From Asterias rubens (taxonomy: Eukaryota > Echinodermata > Asteroidea > Forcipulatida > Asteriidae), in assembly GCF_902459465.1 (NCBI RefSeq), contig NC_047064.1:1824762-1888761 (forward strand): DNA of 64,000 bases. The letters run 5' to 3'. How positions within the stretch are numbered: position 1 is the first letter of the stretch; each line of letters opens with the position of its first letter. This document shows, in pieces, positions 24,963-37,982 of the stretch. Below the pieces are notes generated by a model that did not search any database, had not been told where the DNA came from, and saw only the letters and a list, made by a program, of their open reading frames with translations. A program made the translations under genes and the position numbers.

Positions 24963-25348
24963 TTAAAGACATTGGACAGTATTGGTAATTGTCAAAAACC
25001 AGAATTCTCACTTGATGTGTCTCAACATATGCATACAATAACAAACCTGTGACAATTTGAGCTCAATTGGTGGTTGAAGTTGCGAGATAATAATGAAAGA
25101 AAAAACATCCTTGTCACACGGAGTTGTGTGCTTTAAGATGCTTGATTTCGGGACCTCAAAATCTAAATCTGAGGTCTCGAAATCAAATTCGTGGAAAATT
25201 ACTTCTTTCTCGAAAATTACGTTACTTCAGAAGGAGCTGTTTCTCACAATGTTTTTTACTATCAACAGCTCTCCATTACTCATTATCAAGTAAGGGTTTA
25301 TGCTAATAATTATTTTGAGTAGTTACCAAAAGTGTCCACTGCCTTGAA
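24963..25348 (+). repeat. MITE copy (0.38-kb family), complete
   Basis: TTAAAGACATTGGACAGTAT to AGTGTCCACTGCCTTGAA with central palindrome GATTTCGGGACCTCAAAATC / ATCTGAGGTCTCGAAATC. Confidence 0.9.
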
Positions 25349-27020
25349 GTTGAATTTCTAGCTGTTTACAATGGTTGACCAGCTCTTGCCGCTGTTTTTT
25401 AAGAAACTGAACGAGTATTGCGGCCTAATGAAATTCAATGACCTTACTCGACCAGTGAATGCTAAACTGGTGAAATTAAATAACCCCTTTTGACTGTTGA
25501 AAGCTACTATTTTAAAACGAAATTGAATGATCCGGGTGTTAATATAAAAATGAAAACAAAAACATTGGCCGATAAAGCATTGAATTATAGTATACAAATA
25601 CAAAACAAACAAACAAACAATCAACAGACAAACAGACAAACAGAAATATCTTCACAAATTCCAGGTTTTAGCCATTGTCAACTAAAAGTAAACAGAAATT
25701 CACTTCTGTACAGAACGTGAAAGCAGGTGTTCTCATAAAAGAAATGATTTTCCGCATACAGCCCGCGGCACATTGTCTACCCTCCCAGTCACCGCCGACA
25801 TGGGGAACGAGCTGCTCGAACAGCGTATAGGCTTAATTCACTGTACAAATTATTTACCATGAAACCTTGTATTGTCTGTCAACGGTATGATATGATTGCG
25901 CAACCCGGGCCTCGAGAGGGACTTGTTCTGTTGTGGCCTCAACGATGAAATACAAACCGGTAAATCTTAAGGCCGTTTGGGTAATATTGGAAACCTTAAA
26001 AGCTTTTCGATGATGACAGTTGGACACTTAAATATCACGTTATAAAACATGTTAATCCGAATTGATCGATGGATGATGACATAACATGAGCCCTTGGATA
26101 CTTTTTGGAGACGCATTTTTTGTCTTAGAAGCGGACACACTTTCAATCCAAACCAGTACGCCGTACATGAATTTATTGCATATAATACGAAGTAGATAAT
26201 GTACCAAACAATCCTTCGAACGTTTTGGACAAGTTCAGCAGCTGTATGCTCCAAGTAAGAATGGGTTTGTATGGCCTACCCTCCGAAGACATTTTCCAAC
26301 AGGGAAATGATGTCCTCACTAGTCGGTTCTTTGTTTCCATGGGTCCTCACTAGTCATTTGTGTACAAAACTAATAGGGATGGCTTCAATACAGGAACAAC
26401 AGAAAGAACAATAGGTGTCCTCTAACGTAATGGTCAAACACGACTGTGTGAGTTTTACTGCATGCCGATTAACTCTTACGATGGTAGAACCTTTCCGGCG
26501 AACGCTCCAACAAGTGAGAAACTGATGGTAATTATACATGTTGAATTATGACTGGAAAAGGGTGTTATTGCCAAAAGTAACATTAATACTGGGAATAGGA
26601 CCGCGTAACTTTGTGGTTTAATTAATTATAGACACGTTTATTAACTGAACAAATTCTGACAAGCGTGTGAGCAGAGACTAGAGATGACCGTCCGCCAAGG
26701 GTTGAATGCAAATGCAGAAAAAGTGAAACAGTTTGCTTATTTACCTTAATCGCCATTTCATTTGCGTGTTTAATTTCCCTTTAACATCATTCTAAAAAAA
26801 AAACATTATATCAACATACAGTGGATTTTGCCGTAAATGAGAACAAAAAATACCTGAGTTTAAAAAATTGAGGAAGACGGTGAATTATAAGGATCTAGTG
26901 TAACTAACTTATTACTTTGGGTGTCGGATTTCGTTTTTTTTTTTTTTTTTTTTCTCGTTCATATGGATTTCATTGATTTTGGGTCCAACAGAACCATCTA
27001 GCCCTAGAAGTATTGTCCAG
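25349..27020. other. Intergenic DNA with one GC-rich patch
   Basis: The stretch about 25750-25960 is GC-richer than its surroundings (AGCCCGCGGCACATTG, CAACCCGGGCCTCGAGAGGG) and matches none of the repeats seen elsewhere; it is a regulatory candidate. The rest shows nothing recognisable. Confidence 0.35.
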
Positions 27021-27044
27021 GGCTGAACAATAGGGATACTGCCG

Positions 27045-27200
27045 ACATAGGGCCACATAGACATATAGCTCATTTGGTCGAGCGCCGACACATTTATCCG
27101 GACGTCACTGGTTCAAGTCACACTCTAGCCAATTAACCGTTGTACAACCCACAAATTTTTAAAATTAACCCACAGTCAGTTTCCCTTGTTACTTGAAAAC
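27045..27200 (+). repeat. tRNA-derived SINE-like fragment
   Basis: TAGCTCATTTGG at 27065 fits a Pol III box A, and GGTTCAAGTCA at about 27110 fits a degenerate box B, at the spacing of a tRNA. Flanking sequence (GCCGACATAGGGCCACATAG before, CACTCTAGCCAATTAACC after) is not tRNA. Anticodon and acceptor stems do not form, so it is a SINE or tRNA-like relic rather than a tRNA gene. Confidence 0.6.
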
Positions 27201-27562
27201 ACACTGAATTTTTAAAACAGAACAACTTCTTTCACTTTTTAGATCGGTATTGTTGCTCCCTCCTTTTGTTCAGGGAAGTCTTCTTTATTTGAGTGTAAGT
27301 TATCTGTATTCGGTTTATAATTAGCCCAAATGTTTGACAGGGCCACAGACCTCATTGGTGTCTGTCTTTAGTACAATAAATCTTAAATCTGTCTGCCACT
27401 AAATCAGTTACTCAATTGACCACAGACTCGTATATTATAGCCTTTTGGTTTGTACTGTGTAACGCCTTGAGATTAATGACAAGACACAATCTCCAGTCTC
27501 AGACCACCCTATAGACTTCCAGTGAACCTCGACGTGGACATAATTCTCACACTAATGACAAC

Positions 27563-27752
27563 TGGTTCCAATTTCATAAAGCTGTTAAGCAGAAAGAACT
27601 GCTGGACAGATTTTTTTTGCTGAGCAAAAACTGGCACCAGTTGCAACAATGCAAACACTTGAAGTAATTTTGGCTGTTAACATGTTACTGCCAAAATTAC
27701 TTCAAGTGCTTAGCAAGTACTTGTGTTTATAGGCCTCATGAAATTGGGTTCT
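27563..27752. repeat. Fold-back repeat with a 19-bp perfect hairpin
   Basis: Ends are complementary (GGTTCCAATTTCATAAAG at left, CATGAAATTGGGTTCTG at right). Inside, 27656-27674 (CACTTGAAGTAATTTTGGC) is the exact reverse complement of 27690-27708 around a 15-base loop. Likely a MITE; a precursor-RNA hairpin is a less likely alternative. Confidence 0.7.
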
Positions 27753-28108
27753 GATGCTTATAATTTTTAACATGTTGGTAAACACGGGTGGATGTATTAT
27801 ATGCCTTATACAACAGATTGTCATCTGAAAAGATGATACTGTCGGAACACAGGTTTGTCGCCATTGCTCAAACCTGGGCATTAAATAACACTCGACGGCT
27901 TTCCTCCTGTCAATAAATTACGCGCCAAAAATCAATAGCTAGCGGGGTTCAAAGCGAAAAACAGGCGGGAAAGTACACGACGAAGTTCATGGTGCAGGCG
28001 CAGGAAGGGTCGAGCGTGGAGACGCGGGCTGGGGACGACTGGACGATGATTGCTTGCTGATTGAGAAGACACAATGACAATATCAACTCAACATTTTGGA
28101 GATGAGGG
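27753..28108. other. GC-rich intergenic patch, regulatory candidate
   Basis: About 27890-28060 is GC-rich and not repeat-like. It includes GTCAATAAATTACG (27909-27922), matching posterior Hox/Cdx-type CAATAAA, and AATCAATAGCTAGC. No open frame with a known domain. Confidence 0.35.
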
Positions 28109-28496
28109 TTAAAGGCAGTGGACACCAATGGTAATTACTCAAAATAATTATTAGCACAAAACCTTACTTGGTAGCGAGTAATTGGGAGAGGTTGGTAGTA
28201 TAAAACATTGTGAGAAACGGCTCCCTCTGAAGTGGAGTGGTTTTCGAGAAAGAAGTAATTTTCCATGAATTTGATTTCGAAACCTCCGAATTAGAATTTG
28301 AGGTCTCGGAATCAAGCATCTGAAAGCACACAGCTTCGTGTGACAATGGTGTTTTTTTTTCTTTCATTATTATCTCATAACTTTGATGACCGACTGAGCT
28401 AAAATTTCCACAGGTTTATTATTGTATGCATATGTTGAGATACAGCAAGTGAGAAGACTGGTCTTTGACAATTACCAATAGTGTCCAGTGTCCTTA
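28109..28496 (-). repeat. MITE copy (0.38-kb family), complete
   Basis: TTAAAGGCAGTGGACACCAA to AATAGTGTCCAGTGTCCTTA; central GATTTCGAAACCTCCGAATT / AATTTGAGGTCTCGGAATC. Confidence 0.9.
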
Positions 28497-28522
28497 AAAA
28501 CGGTATACAAATTAATCACATT

Positions 28523-28579
28523 GCTGTTGCTGTTGTTGTTGTTGTTGTTGTTGTTGTTTTATTATTTTTTTTTTTTTCA
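28523..28579. repeat. (GTT)n microsatellite and T-rich tract
   Basis: About ten GTT/GCT units followed by a poly(T) tract. Confidence 0.9.
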
Positions 28580-29023
28580 TTTTAAACTTTACCGGCAATA
28601 CAAACACAGTTTTATCATCAGTGGTATCACAAACACAACAAAAAATTGTACCGACGCATCATGTGGTCTAAAGTAATGTTGGCGTATACCCGAACTTTCC
28701 AGCCAATCGCGATCGAAACCTGGATAATATTCGGTACTGCTTTATAGAAAACGTAAACATTCGATTTTCCCTTGAAAACTGTCTGGTTGTTTGGCATATA
28801 AGTAAGTATTTGACACGGAGAGGAATGTGCTGAGCGTGCTAACCAAACGGGATAAGTTTAATGAGCAGTTTTCATGGAACCTGAAACACAACTAAAATTA
28901 TCGACAGAGTATATAGGAACAAACTGTTACAACTCTCAAACAAACAAAATGTAAGGGCTATCTACCCAGAAAATAATTATGCACCAACCATTTCATGGGA
29001 TAAGTGTCTGGAAAACAGTTATA

Positions 29024-29083
29024 AAGAACGAGTACATTCATTCAAAACAAAAACTTTTGTTTTGAATGAATGTACTCGTTCTT
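29024..29083. repeat. Perfect 29-bp inverted repeat with 2-base spacer
   Basis: 29024-29052 is the exact reverse complement of 29055-29083, separated by AC. Arms start AAGAACGAGTACATTCATTC. Could form a cruciform or, if transcribed, an almost loopless hairpin. Confidence 0.95.
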
Positions 29084-32000
29084 GATAATTGTACAAACAA
29101 CAATTATTTCTGAGATACTTATTGAAAACAAGAAGATAAGAACGAGCTTATATTTACAATAATATTACTACTAACACACAATCCACCTGTTATTAACTAA
29201 CCTAAAGGAAAAACAAAGCGAGTAAACAATGCATATTTCAATCATCATGTAATGTTTTGTTTAATATATACTGTACGTATATGCTACTCTGGTCAAGCGC
29301 GCCCTCTAGATGATTTCGATATGAAATAATAATGGAATAGTATGAATAAATAAAGACAACTTGACGTGTTGAGTGGACGGTATATGCTCCCGGCACCGTT
29401 AAATTGGCCCGCCTGCCTAGTCTCGGTCGACTACGGGTGAAATGGGCCGATCAAGCCCTTGGACTGACGGGGACGCTCGCCGATACACTCCATGAGTTCC
29501 CAGGTATATTGTAATTTTAGTTTCGATGGGAATTTTTAAAGGGATAGGCTACATTAATCTGAAGGTTATTTCAAGAACTTTCAATTATTCATCCACATGC
29601 AGACAAAGAAGTGTACATACCAAAATATACATTAAAACCTTGAAAATGTTTACTTAATTGTGTCAATTTCTCACACTTTCTCTGTTGTATAAAGAGACTC
29701 GTCAAGACGTTGTACCTCCTGCCAATTCGGTTTTCTATTTGTACCCCCTCCCCTGTCGGATTCGTACATAACAATTACACACATTTGTATCAAAGTCGTC
29801 AATCCGCCAACCGCAATGGCAGTTCTCTTTTAGAATCCATGGTAACAGTTCAAACAATATGTGTAAACTCTTACTCATCCGTACAACCATTCACTATCCT
29901 CAACCCCACCCAACTCACGGACCATCATTGATATTCAAAACACGGGGTATGCTCCAACATCCCATCTTGAGGCAGTGAACTGATAAACCCACCCTCCCAA
30001 TTTTCCCCGCCAAGATTAGAACACGTTCACATGGGAGTAATTTAACTCCGGACCAACACCTCCCCTTGATGACGAGTCGGAAGGAGTCACCATTATATTT
30101 TTATTCTTTGTTTTTAATGCAAGAGCAGGCCATAGTAAATGAAGAGACGCGCTAAAGGGAGATACTAATAATAATGAAGAATTGTAATTTGCACCAGTGT
30201 TGTATAGGACCGGTAAACCCGATACCAAGAACAAGATCAATGCCAGCATGTCCAAAGAACGGTCTCGAGACCTACAAAAATGATGCGTACACATATCCAC
30301 CTTGCTGGGTCTTCAAGGCGCTGTAAAACCAAGAAACAAACGATTAATAGACACAACTTAAACAAGTTCTTTAAAACTTGTTACAAAGCACACATCACTT
30401 CTTTAAATACAGGCACTGTCCGTATCCTATCCGTCCAGGGATGGATTTCACAAAGAGTTAAGACTAGTTTTATCTCGAGTTAGAACGAATAAAGGCACTG
30501 CCAATATCCTATCAGTTATGCTGCCTCAACACAACGCATTGTACCGAAATCTAGTGACGCCCACAATGGCGAATGTGCATTTTCTCAAATTGCACCATGG
30601 AACAAGCTATACTCATAATTATCGAAGCTTCTGTATACTGCAAGTTATCAACATTCCTGTTTTGGTGTTGTTTTGTTGTAGAGATATTGATACTTTTATA
30701 GTATCTTACATGTAGCGCCCAAAGTAATAATGTATACGAAAGTGCGCTATAGTGTAAGTTTGCGTTGTTATATCTGTATGATTATTACCGCCCGACGACT
30801 GTATACTAAACACGATCAAATCACTGACTGCAAAAAGGTCGTCTCTGTAAAGTACTACTGATGTTACTGTTGATGTTAAATAAACAGTTTGAACCAATGA
30901 AAACCGATCTAATTAAGAATTCAACAGTTCGAGGACCACGCCAATGTTGCATGTCACAGTCATTTAATCAACTAAGGAAAGAAAACAATGGAATCCCCAA
31001 TGCCAGATGTCTTTATTAAAAATTCTGCTCTTTGTTTTGCCCAAACACTAGAATGTTTCACCGTCCAGCGATGAAATCGCGGACAGGAGGAAGCAGAGCT
31101 CTGTCTGTCTCTACACCCGTCGATTCATCATACTAAACGGTGCTACAACATCGTGGCAGTCACATACCGAGTCATCAAAGCATGATGCCATAATCGTGCA
31201 CCCATGATTCTCGATCATTTGTCTCAGAATTCAGACTTTGCTACCCCCCTGATTCTCTTTCGAAGTGGATTGTTAAATTGTCTCTAGACCAGGTGCACCG
31301 TAGACTTAGAGACAATTCGCATTCTGCTAATTTCCCATTTTTGAAGTTACACCATTGATGGAAGAGTACATCATGAGCCAATGTCAATGGTATTGGCCGT
31401 GGTGTCCATTTTGTAATTTGAAATGTTTAGTTTGGTTTCATGTGACAATGACAACTCTTACAGTTTTAATTCCATACACTATATAAATATATAAAATTAA
31501 ACGGTACGGGTGGCCTTAGCTTTAGATACAAACTGGACCTTCGTAAAAACATAAAAAAATCAATATTATAGTTAATCAGAGAAGCAAATAATTATGCGAA
31601 GGCATTTTGCGAACAAATCAAGAAAAACGGAAAAATTATAGCCAATCAAAGTTGTTAATTTCCGAACATTGGTGTAGCTACGAACCAATACAATTATATT
31701 CGTTTTAAGGTTGATATTGACAACAAATTGGTATTTCCGTCGTATAAGAAAGTATCTATATATTAATGGCTGAAAGCAGGTCCATAAGGAAGTTTTAGCT
31801 ACTCTACTTAAACTCTTGTTGTTAGCAGAACCTTAAAAAACATAACCAGACTGTTAGAGTTGAATAGTTTTGTGTATATGTAGTCATGCTTTTAAACCAT
31901 TGGTTACGGGTTCATATCCGACCTACGTATTGATAATGCAATAGCTTCAATTTGTCGCTTTTCACTTCACGTTACTCGTTCATGCATTGGGAATTTGATG

Positions 32001-34564
32001 GCCGCCCCAAAACGTTTTCTTCTGGAAGTGTCTTCCATCCCATCCCGTCATTCGCCTTAGCCGTTGAAATTTCAATTCCCGTGTATGTCTGTCACCTTCA
32101 TAATGCTTGCTAATAGACTCCTACAAATCACAGGTCAATTCAGCCACAGTTTGTATTTGCTCAATTCTAAAATACTCGTCATCTACAGTCTTCCCTGTTA
32201 GTGTCTAAATTCCACCGTCAATACTGATGGGGCCCTGGTGAATTCACACTAAAACAGTTACACGCAGCACCACTTGGTCTGCTTTTTAAGGACCATTTAG
32301 CTAATGTACGGTATAATTCATTCTGTATTTGACTTATGGCCCTCAAATGTGGCTTATATAAATTATATTTGCCTGCCCTCTATTTTTTGATGATTTGTAT
32401 CTGGGGATGTTTTATGCAAATTATTTAGCTCCCTGGTTGGGTATTGGTCTTAAAGGTGTAGTAATGTTTCCTTTTTTCTAAGGGAGAGTATGTTTTTTTA
32501 GTTACCCTTTAGATATTAAAGAGTTGTAGTTTGAGGAAACAAAATAATGAAACATGTCCCACTATGTAACACAACTATTAAACACGTTTAAGTCGATAGT
32601 AATTGCTTGCATTTTGGGGCAAACTGTTGGTATTTATTTGAATATTATAAAAGAGCATGCGCATGTTTCTTCATTGAGAGGCCTATGTTTTTCTCAAACA
32701 TTTATTTTATTGTATTGTATGACTAAGATACACATTTCCTCGAAAGTGGTAGCATTTCTAACGAATGAATTGTCGTACAAATTAGTATACAAGTTCCAAG
32801 TATAATTTAAGATTTCGAATACAACTTTAAAAAAAACACTTAACTGACCACGTAATGTTTTATTTTTTTTTATTTAAACATTTAAGACCTGAACATTTTC
32901 CATATAATTAAAACTAAATAATATCACAAGTAAAATATGCTGAATAAACAGGTTTCCAAAACATACGACCTTTCAACCCCAATAATTTAAAGCATACACT
33001 CAGCGTACAGAACAGAAGAACACCAACGAAGCAACAGTGTGGTGACCGTCACTGAATGGGACTCGCAACAATCTGAAAATCAGACGCGTCACTCCTGCAT
33101 GATGTCTTCAAGAAATTTATGGCCAAGTGAGGGCGACTCGGGTGACAAGAGCAGTCACATAAATTCTCCCGAAAGAAGAAAAATATGAGAAATTACGAGA
33201 AGGCTAGTGAAATGAGATGTCAAATGAGTCTTTGAGTTCGTTAACCAGTCGGTTATTGTCAGGCAAGAAAAAACACCTGTTTTGGGAAAAAGGAAACTGT
33301 CGAATTGGGATGTAATTTGGAATCTTAGCGATGACATACATCTTAATGTGTTTTTAGAGAAAACTTAATGTTACACTATTTTCGGAAAGAATAGTAATTG
33401 GCTATACCGTTGAGGCAATAGGAAAACCATGCTCACAACGTAAATATGTAAATATCGCATCCGCTTTTTGGCTTAATCCGCAGTACTCTATGTTTGTATT
33501 ATCCTCTATGCCAAGTCTTCGAGCAATCACTCAAAACATTTATAATATTAAAACCTTCCACAAACCTTTTCTAAGCTTGCAGAAGCAAAAGATAATCCTT
33601 AAAAAAGAGGATTGTATCTACAAAAAGACTTAGACAAGACTAAAATATGGGAAGTTGTTTTGTATACGAAAATAAGACGCTGCTAAATATTAATTTCTAA
33701 GAAGATTTCATCTTTCGCCAACAAGGTCTCATCTCACGACCTTGCTTTGTTTTCTCTTTTTTTTTTTATCAGACGCCGTTTTCTGCAAGTTTTGTTCTGC
33801 GAATTACAATCCATACCAAACCTGCATGATTTATCCACTATTTTGCCCCCATCAATCTTTCAGCGGGCTTCCTACGTGCTCTGCTTGTGTATTGAAGATC
33901 CAGGGATGATGTAGACGCGTTAGAGGCCAACGTACCTTCTGTTAGGTTAATGGCCGACGATAGATGACAAAGTTTCACCGACCTTTCGTGATTTCAATGA
34001 ATGACTCTTTTTATGTTAATTCAAAAATGTTATACATTTTTTCAGCGTTTATGATGTTCCATGTAACCAAGCTGTAATTAATGTAGTTGTCAACATCATG
34101 CTTTGTCTTCACAGTTGTTTATGGCCCTCCTAATTTCATTCCAGTATTTCTTGTTGATGATTATTATTCAATAGTACATCATCATTTTCATCCAGCAGAA
34201 TTAGTCCCTTTCATGTATTCCATTATCTTACATATTATTATCATAATAATTATGGATGGTTTTTTTTAACCGCAATACAGCGGCTTAAAGCCGAAATGTA
34301 CAGTCAATAAAACGGTCATTACAATATATTAACATCATTAACAGTTTGTAACAAGTCTTAAATACAAATATTCATATTATTTCGAATGAATACAGACAGG
34401 CTCTTTGTGGCAGCAACAATTTTAATATTTGACAAAAATAATAATCCACCCAATGCTGGTAATCCGTAGAAGATGTAAACAAGAGGGCGTGATTAGCTTA
34501 CATCAAAGACCAAGTGAAGGTAAAGACTTTGGATACAAATTGTAGTTCCCATGTCACCAAATTG

Positions 34565-34890
34565 CGTCGTGTCGTGGGCAAGCGGTCTAGCCCATCGGGC
34601 CCATTGTCATCATCAGAGTTTGGGTTCGAATCCCGGTCGTGACACTCGTACCCTTGAGCTAGGCACTTAGCCACAATATGTTGCTTCGGAAGAAAGGTCA
34701 TGCATTCGCTCTTCCAGCGAGGCTCCTATAGTGGATGATGCCAATACCTATACATCCTCCGAACCATGAATGGGGTAACCCTGTTTCATCCCCTGGCGTA
34801 CAGTGTGAACGTGTGCTGCTCAAAGTCGTTACTTGCAGCCCTCACTTTCTGCTGTTGGGCAATCTCTCAATAAAAAGAGACAACACAAAA
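34565..34890 (+). repeat. tRNA-derived SINE, near full length
   Basis: The head resembles a tRNA: GTCGTGGGCAAGCGGTCTAG then GGGTTCGAATCCC (box B) at 34622-34634. The body continues CTCGTACCCTTGAGCTAGGC, a segment common in marine deuterostome tRNA-SINEs, and ends in an A-rich tail (CAATAAAAAGAGACAACAC). The anticodon region does not give a clean cloverleaf, so it is a retroposon. Confidence 0.7.
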
Positions 34891-35792
34891 TAAAACATTA
34901 TTTGACTTTTATCCGTAGAATAAGATCAGTGTCCATTGTAGGCCATCGATTAATGTATTTTAATGCTTATCATTTAAGAATACGTATGCTGTTGGAATGG
35001 ATTATCTCGTAAGACAATAGTACGTTTGAAATACAATTGTATGTTGAGAATAATTTGTTTTAATGTTTTCAATTTATTATGAATCAAACCATTGTACATC
35101 GGTGTTTGTAATTTTTTGAATTTGAATTATTTATATTTCCGCCGGGAATTTAGGCTAAATGTTTGAACTACCATCTCACTTTTATTATTTATATGGAATT
35201 AAAACATTCTCATTGATCACCCCATGTCCTCCACTATTGTTCTGTCATATAAATGACCGATTTGAAACCACTCCTTGAATTTATTTACATCCAGCACATC
35301 CAGTCCCGTTTTTACAGATGTTCTCATTCGAATAAAGACAAAAAAAAAAAAAATAGAACTGAAACATTATTTAGATTGAAAATCATTGTATTGCAGTTTT
35401 TAGTTTATGCGTAAAAGTCGCTCGTTGTGATGTTTCAATTGCGTCCGGTTGGAACAGCGTGATGAACAACGTGCATCAGCTGCGCCGGGTCTCATGGCTC
35501 TTGCAGTAGAGATTGCAGCCGTGAAAGATGATCAGCAGACGGTATAGCATCTCGGGTAGAGACACGCTCGGCAGTAGAGTTATTCAGTGAAGCCTTACAT
35601 TGCCCTGGGGCAGTTTTGTCGGCCCGTCTCCCTTTGCTGTATACTGAGACCACAACAATGTTTTATCGGCTAGCTTTTGATGTTCACCGCACAGGTCTGA
35701 TGTGCGACTGTTATGTTTTTTGTTTTGTTTTTTCTTCTTGGCGGGAAAAAATGTTAGCTGGAAGTCTGCTGATCAGGGTGTGGCTTTGTTCC

Positions 35793-35805
35793 GGGGGGGG
35801 GGGGG
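35793..35805 (+). repeat. Poly(G) run, 13 G
   Basis: Uninterrupted G run. Confidence 0.95.
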
Positions 35806-37020
35806 TGCACGATGCAAAATCCGTATAATCAAACACATTCATCTGGTAGTTTTGCTGATGACCAAGAAGCAGAAAGACAACATATTCAACACTTAATCAT
35901 AATTATACGGTTGAGTTATTTTCTATATGTTTAGAGGTACCTTTGCCTATTTTGATGAAAAAAGAAACAAGCCACGCGTTACAGTAATTGCTTTTATATA
36001 AAATAAAAAAAATCATAAACTTGATAATTTGTATTATTTTAAGACATGTTTTTAGTGTTGGCAAGGTGTATGTTCTCACAAGTCAAAGTGCTTGTATTTT
36101 GATTACAGTGATTTTGTTCTTTACTTTATATTTGCAAGTAAATAAAGATTAAAATTCATCCAAAACCAAACGTACACTTTATAAGCTGATTGTTGACTAC
36201 TTTTCCCAAACATTAATTTAACGTTTTACAAAAAACTTATATCGTCCACTACTTCAGGGGAAAAGTGCAATAACTTCAGAACATGTGAATGTTAATGAGT
36301 TACTCCTCGATTAAACATTTATCAAAAATACATAAATAACATTCTAATGTTTCAAAATTTAAAAGCAACGAAGACTTTCAAAGAGAAACTCAAACTTCAC
36401 GTTTGGAAAAAAAGAAAAGAAAAAAAAAGCTGCACGGAAGCGTGCAGCGTGTATGCATTCAACCGTGTGGTAAACCTACCCGAACGTCTTAATTGTACAA
36501 ATTGCCAACAAATCGGTTTTTATTAAATATGTATTTTTATATCAACCATTAAGGACTACTTTAACCCTTTTATAGTATTAGTCAGAAAGTTAGAGACAGG
36601 TTCATATTTTGTACTATTTCGACAGTAATATTAAATTGTATACTGTAAACAAAAATAAAACTGAACAACACTATCTGCAGTGGAAGTTGTTGGCCTTCGA
36701 TTATAAACCCAAAATAAATATAAAAAACAAACGACAATAATGAATAAGAATCCATCATGTTTAGTGATAAAGTACAGTCTGATAACAAAAAAGAGGAACA
36801 CACACTCAAAAAATTATAAGACAAAACAAGCAGCACCAACTTTGGTGAAAGCCACTTACTAGATGGAATTCGAATTATAAATGCGGGGGGAGGGGACACA
36901 CATGTGAAAACGTGAAATTAAACTTATTTAGTTTTGTTCTTCGCCCTTTGTCAACCTTTAAAGGAAACGTATACATACAATAAAGTAACATGTGAACGTT
37001 TCATATCAAGAGGTAGTAGC

Positions 37021-37387
37021 GGCACTTGACACCCTTGGTCATTGTCAAAGACCAGTCTTATCAATGGTGAATCTCAATATATGCATACAATAAATAAACC
37101 TGTGACAATTTGAGCTCGATTGGTCGTCGAAGTTGGGAGATAATAATGAAATAAAAAACGCCCTTGTTAAACGAAGTCGTGTGCTTTCAGATGCTTGATT
37201 TCGAAACATCAAATTCTAAATCAAATTCGTGGAAAATTACTTTCTTCTCGAAAACTATCGTTACTTCAGAGGGAGCCGTTTCTCACAATGTTTTATACTA
37301 TTAACAACTCTTCATTACTAGTAACCAAGTAAGTTTGTATGCTGCAAACTATTTTGAGTAATTACCAACAGTGCCCACTGCCTTTAA
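37021..37387 (+). repeat. MITE copy with shortened palindrome
   Basis: GGCACTTGACACCCTTGGTC to CAGTGCCCACTGCCTTTAA. The central block reads GATTTCGAAACATCAAATTC then AAATCAAATTCG, so one arm of the core palindrome has been lost. Confidence 0.85.
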
Positions 37388-37599
37388 AGATAATTATCAG
37401 CTAAATGCAGTTATGTCCGTAGTTGGAATACACCATCTGAGAAACGGATCTGACAGTAACGTTTTTCTGATACATACCTTGTTAGGACAACAAACAATTG
37501 TATTTTTGTCTAAGACCACATAACTTCAAAGTGAAATGATTTTTAAAAATGCTTTATAATATCAAAAGCTGTTGTACTACTTTTAAGTAGTAAAACAGC

Positions 37600-37982
37600 T
37601 TTAAAGGCAGTGGACACTATTGGTAATTACTCAAAATAATTATTAGCATAAAACCTTACTTAGTAACGAGTAATGGGAGAGGTTGACAGTATAAAACATT
37701 GTGAGAAACAGCTCCCTCTGAAGTGACGTAGATTTTGAGAAAGAAGTAATTTTCCACGAACTTGATTTCGAGACCTCAAGTTTAGAATTTGAGGTCTCGA
37801 AATCAAGTATCTGAAAGTACACAACTCTGTGTGACCAGGTATTTGTTTCTTTCATTAATATCTCGCAACTTCGACAACCGATTGAGCTCAAATTTTCACA
37901 GGTTTGTTCCTATGCATGTTGATATACACCAACTGTGAAGGCTAGTCTTTGACAATTACCAATAGTGTCCACTGTCTTTAAA
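37600..37982 (-). repeat. MITE copy (0.38-kb family), complete
   Basis: TTTAAAGGCAGTGGACACTA to TAGTGTCCACTGTCTTTAA; central GATTTCGAGACCTCAAGTTT / AATTTGAGGTCTCGAAATC. It is inverted relative to the copy 200 bp earlier. Confidence 0.9.

Larger units (their letters stand above)
28580..37020. other. Long intergenic stretch free of the main MITE
   Basis: More than 8 kb without a recognisable copy of the MITE that recurs about every 2 kb on both sides. It holds a perfect 29-bp inverted repeat (29024-29083), GC-rich patches at about 29371-29510 and 31050-31320, a partial fold-back fragment near 30430-30485 (GGATTTCACAAAGAGTTAAG), a less AT-rich segment near 33000-33170, a full SINE (34565-34890), a G run at 35793-35805 and an 8-bp GNRA-like hairpin at 36429-36448. 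No coding exon is supported. Repeat scarcity suggests constrained regulatory DNA, but this is inference. Confidence 0.4.

Noticed and set aside
34565-34640. Possible tRNA gene (box A and box B present)
   Set aside because: No clean acceptor or anticodon stem, and a SINE body with an A-rich tail follows.
36429-36448. 8-bp stem with GAAG loop after an A-rich tract, reminiscent of a terminator or histone-type hairpin
   Set aside because: No gene lies upstream and such short hairpins are expected by chance in 64 kb.
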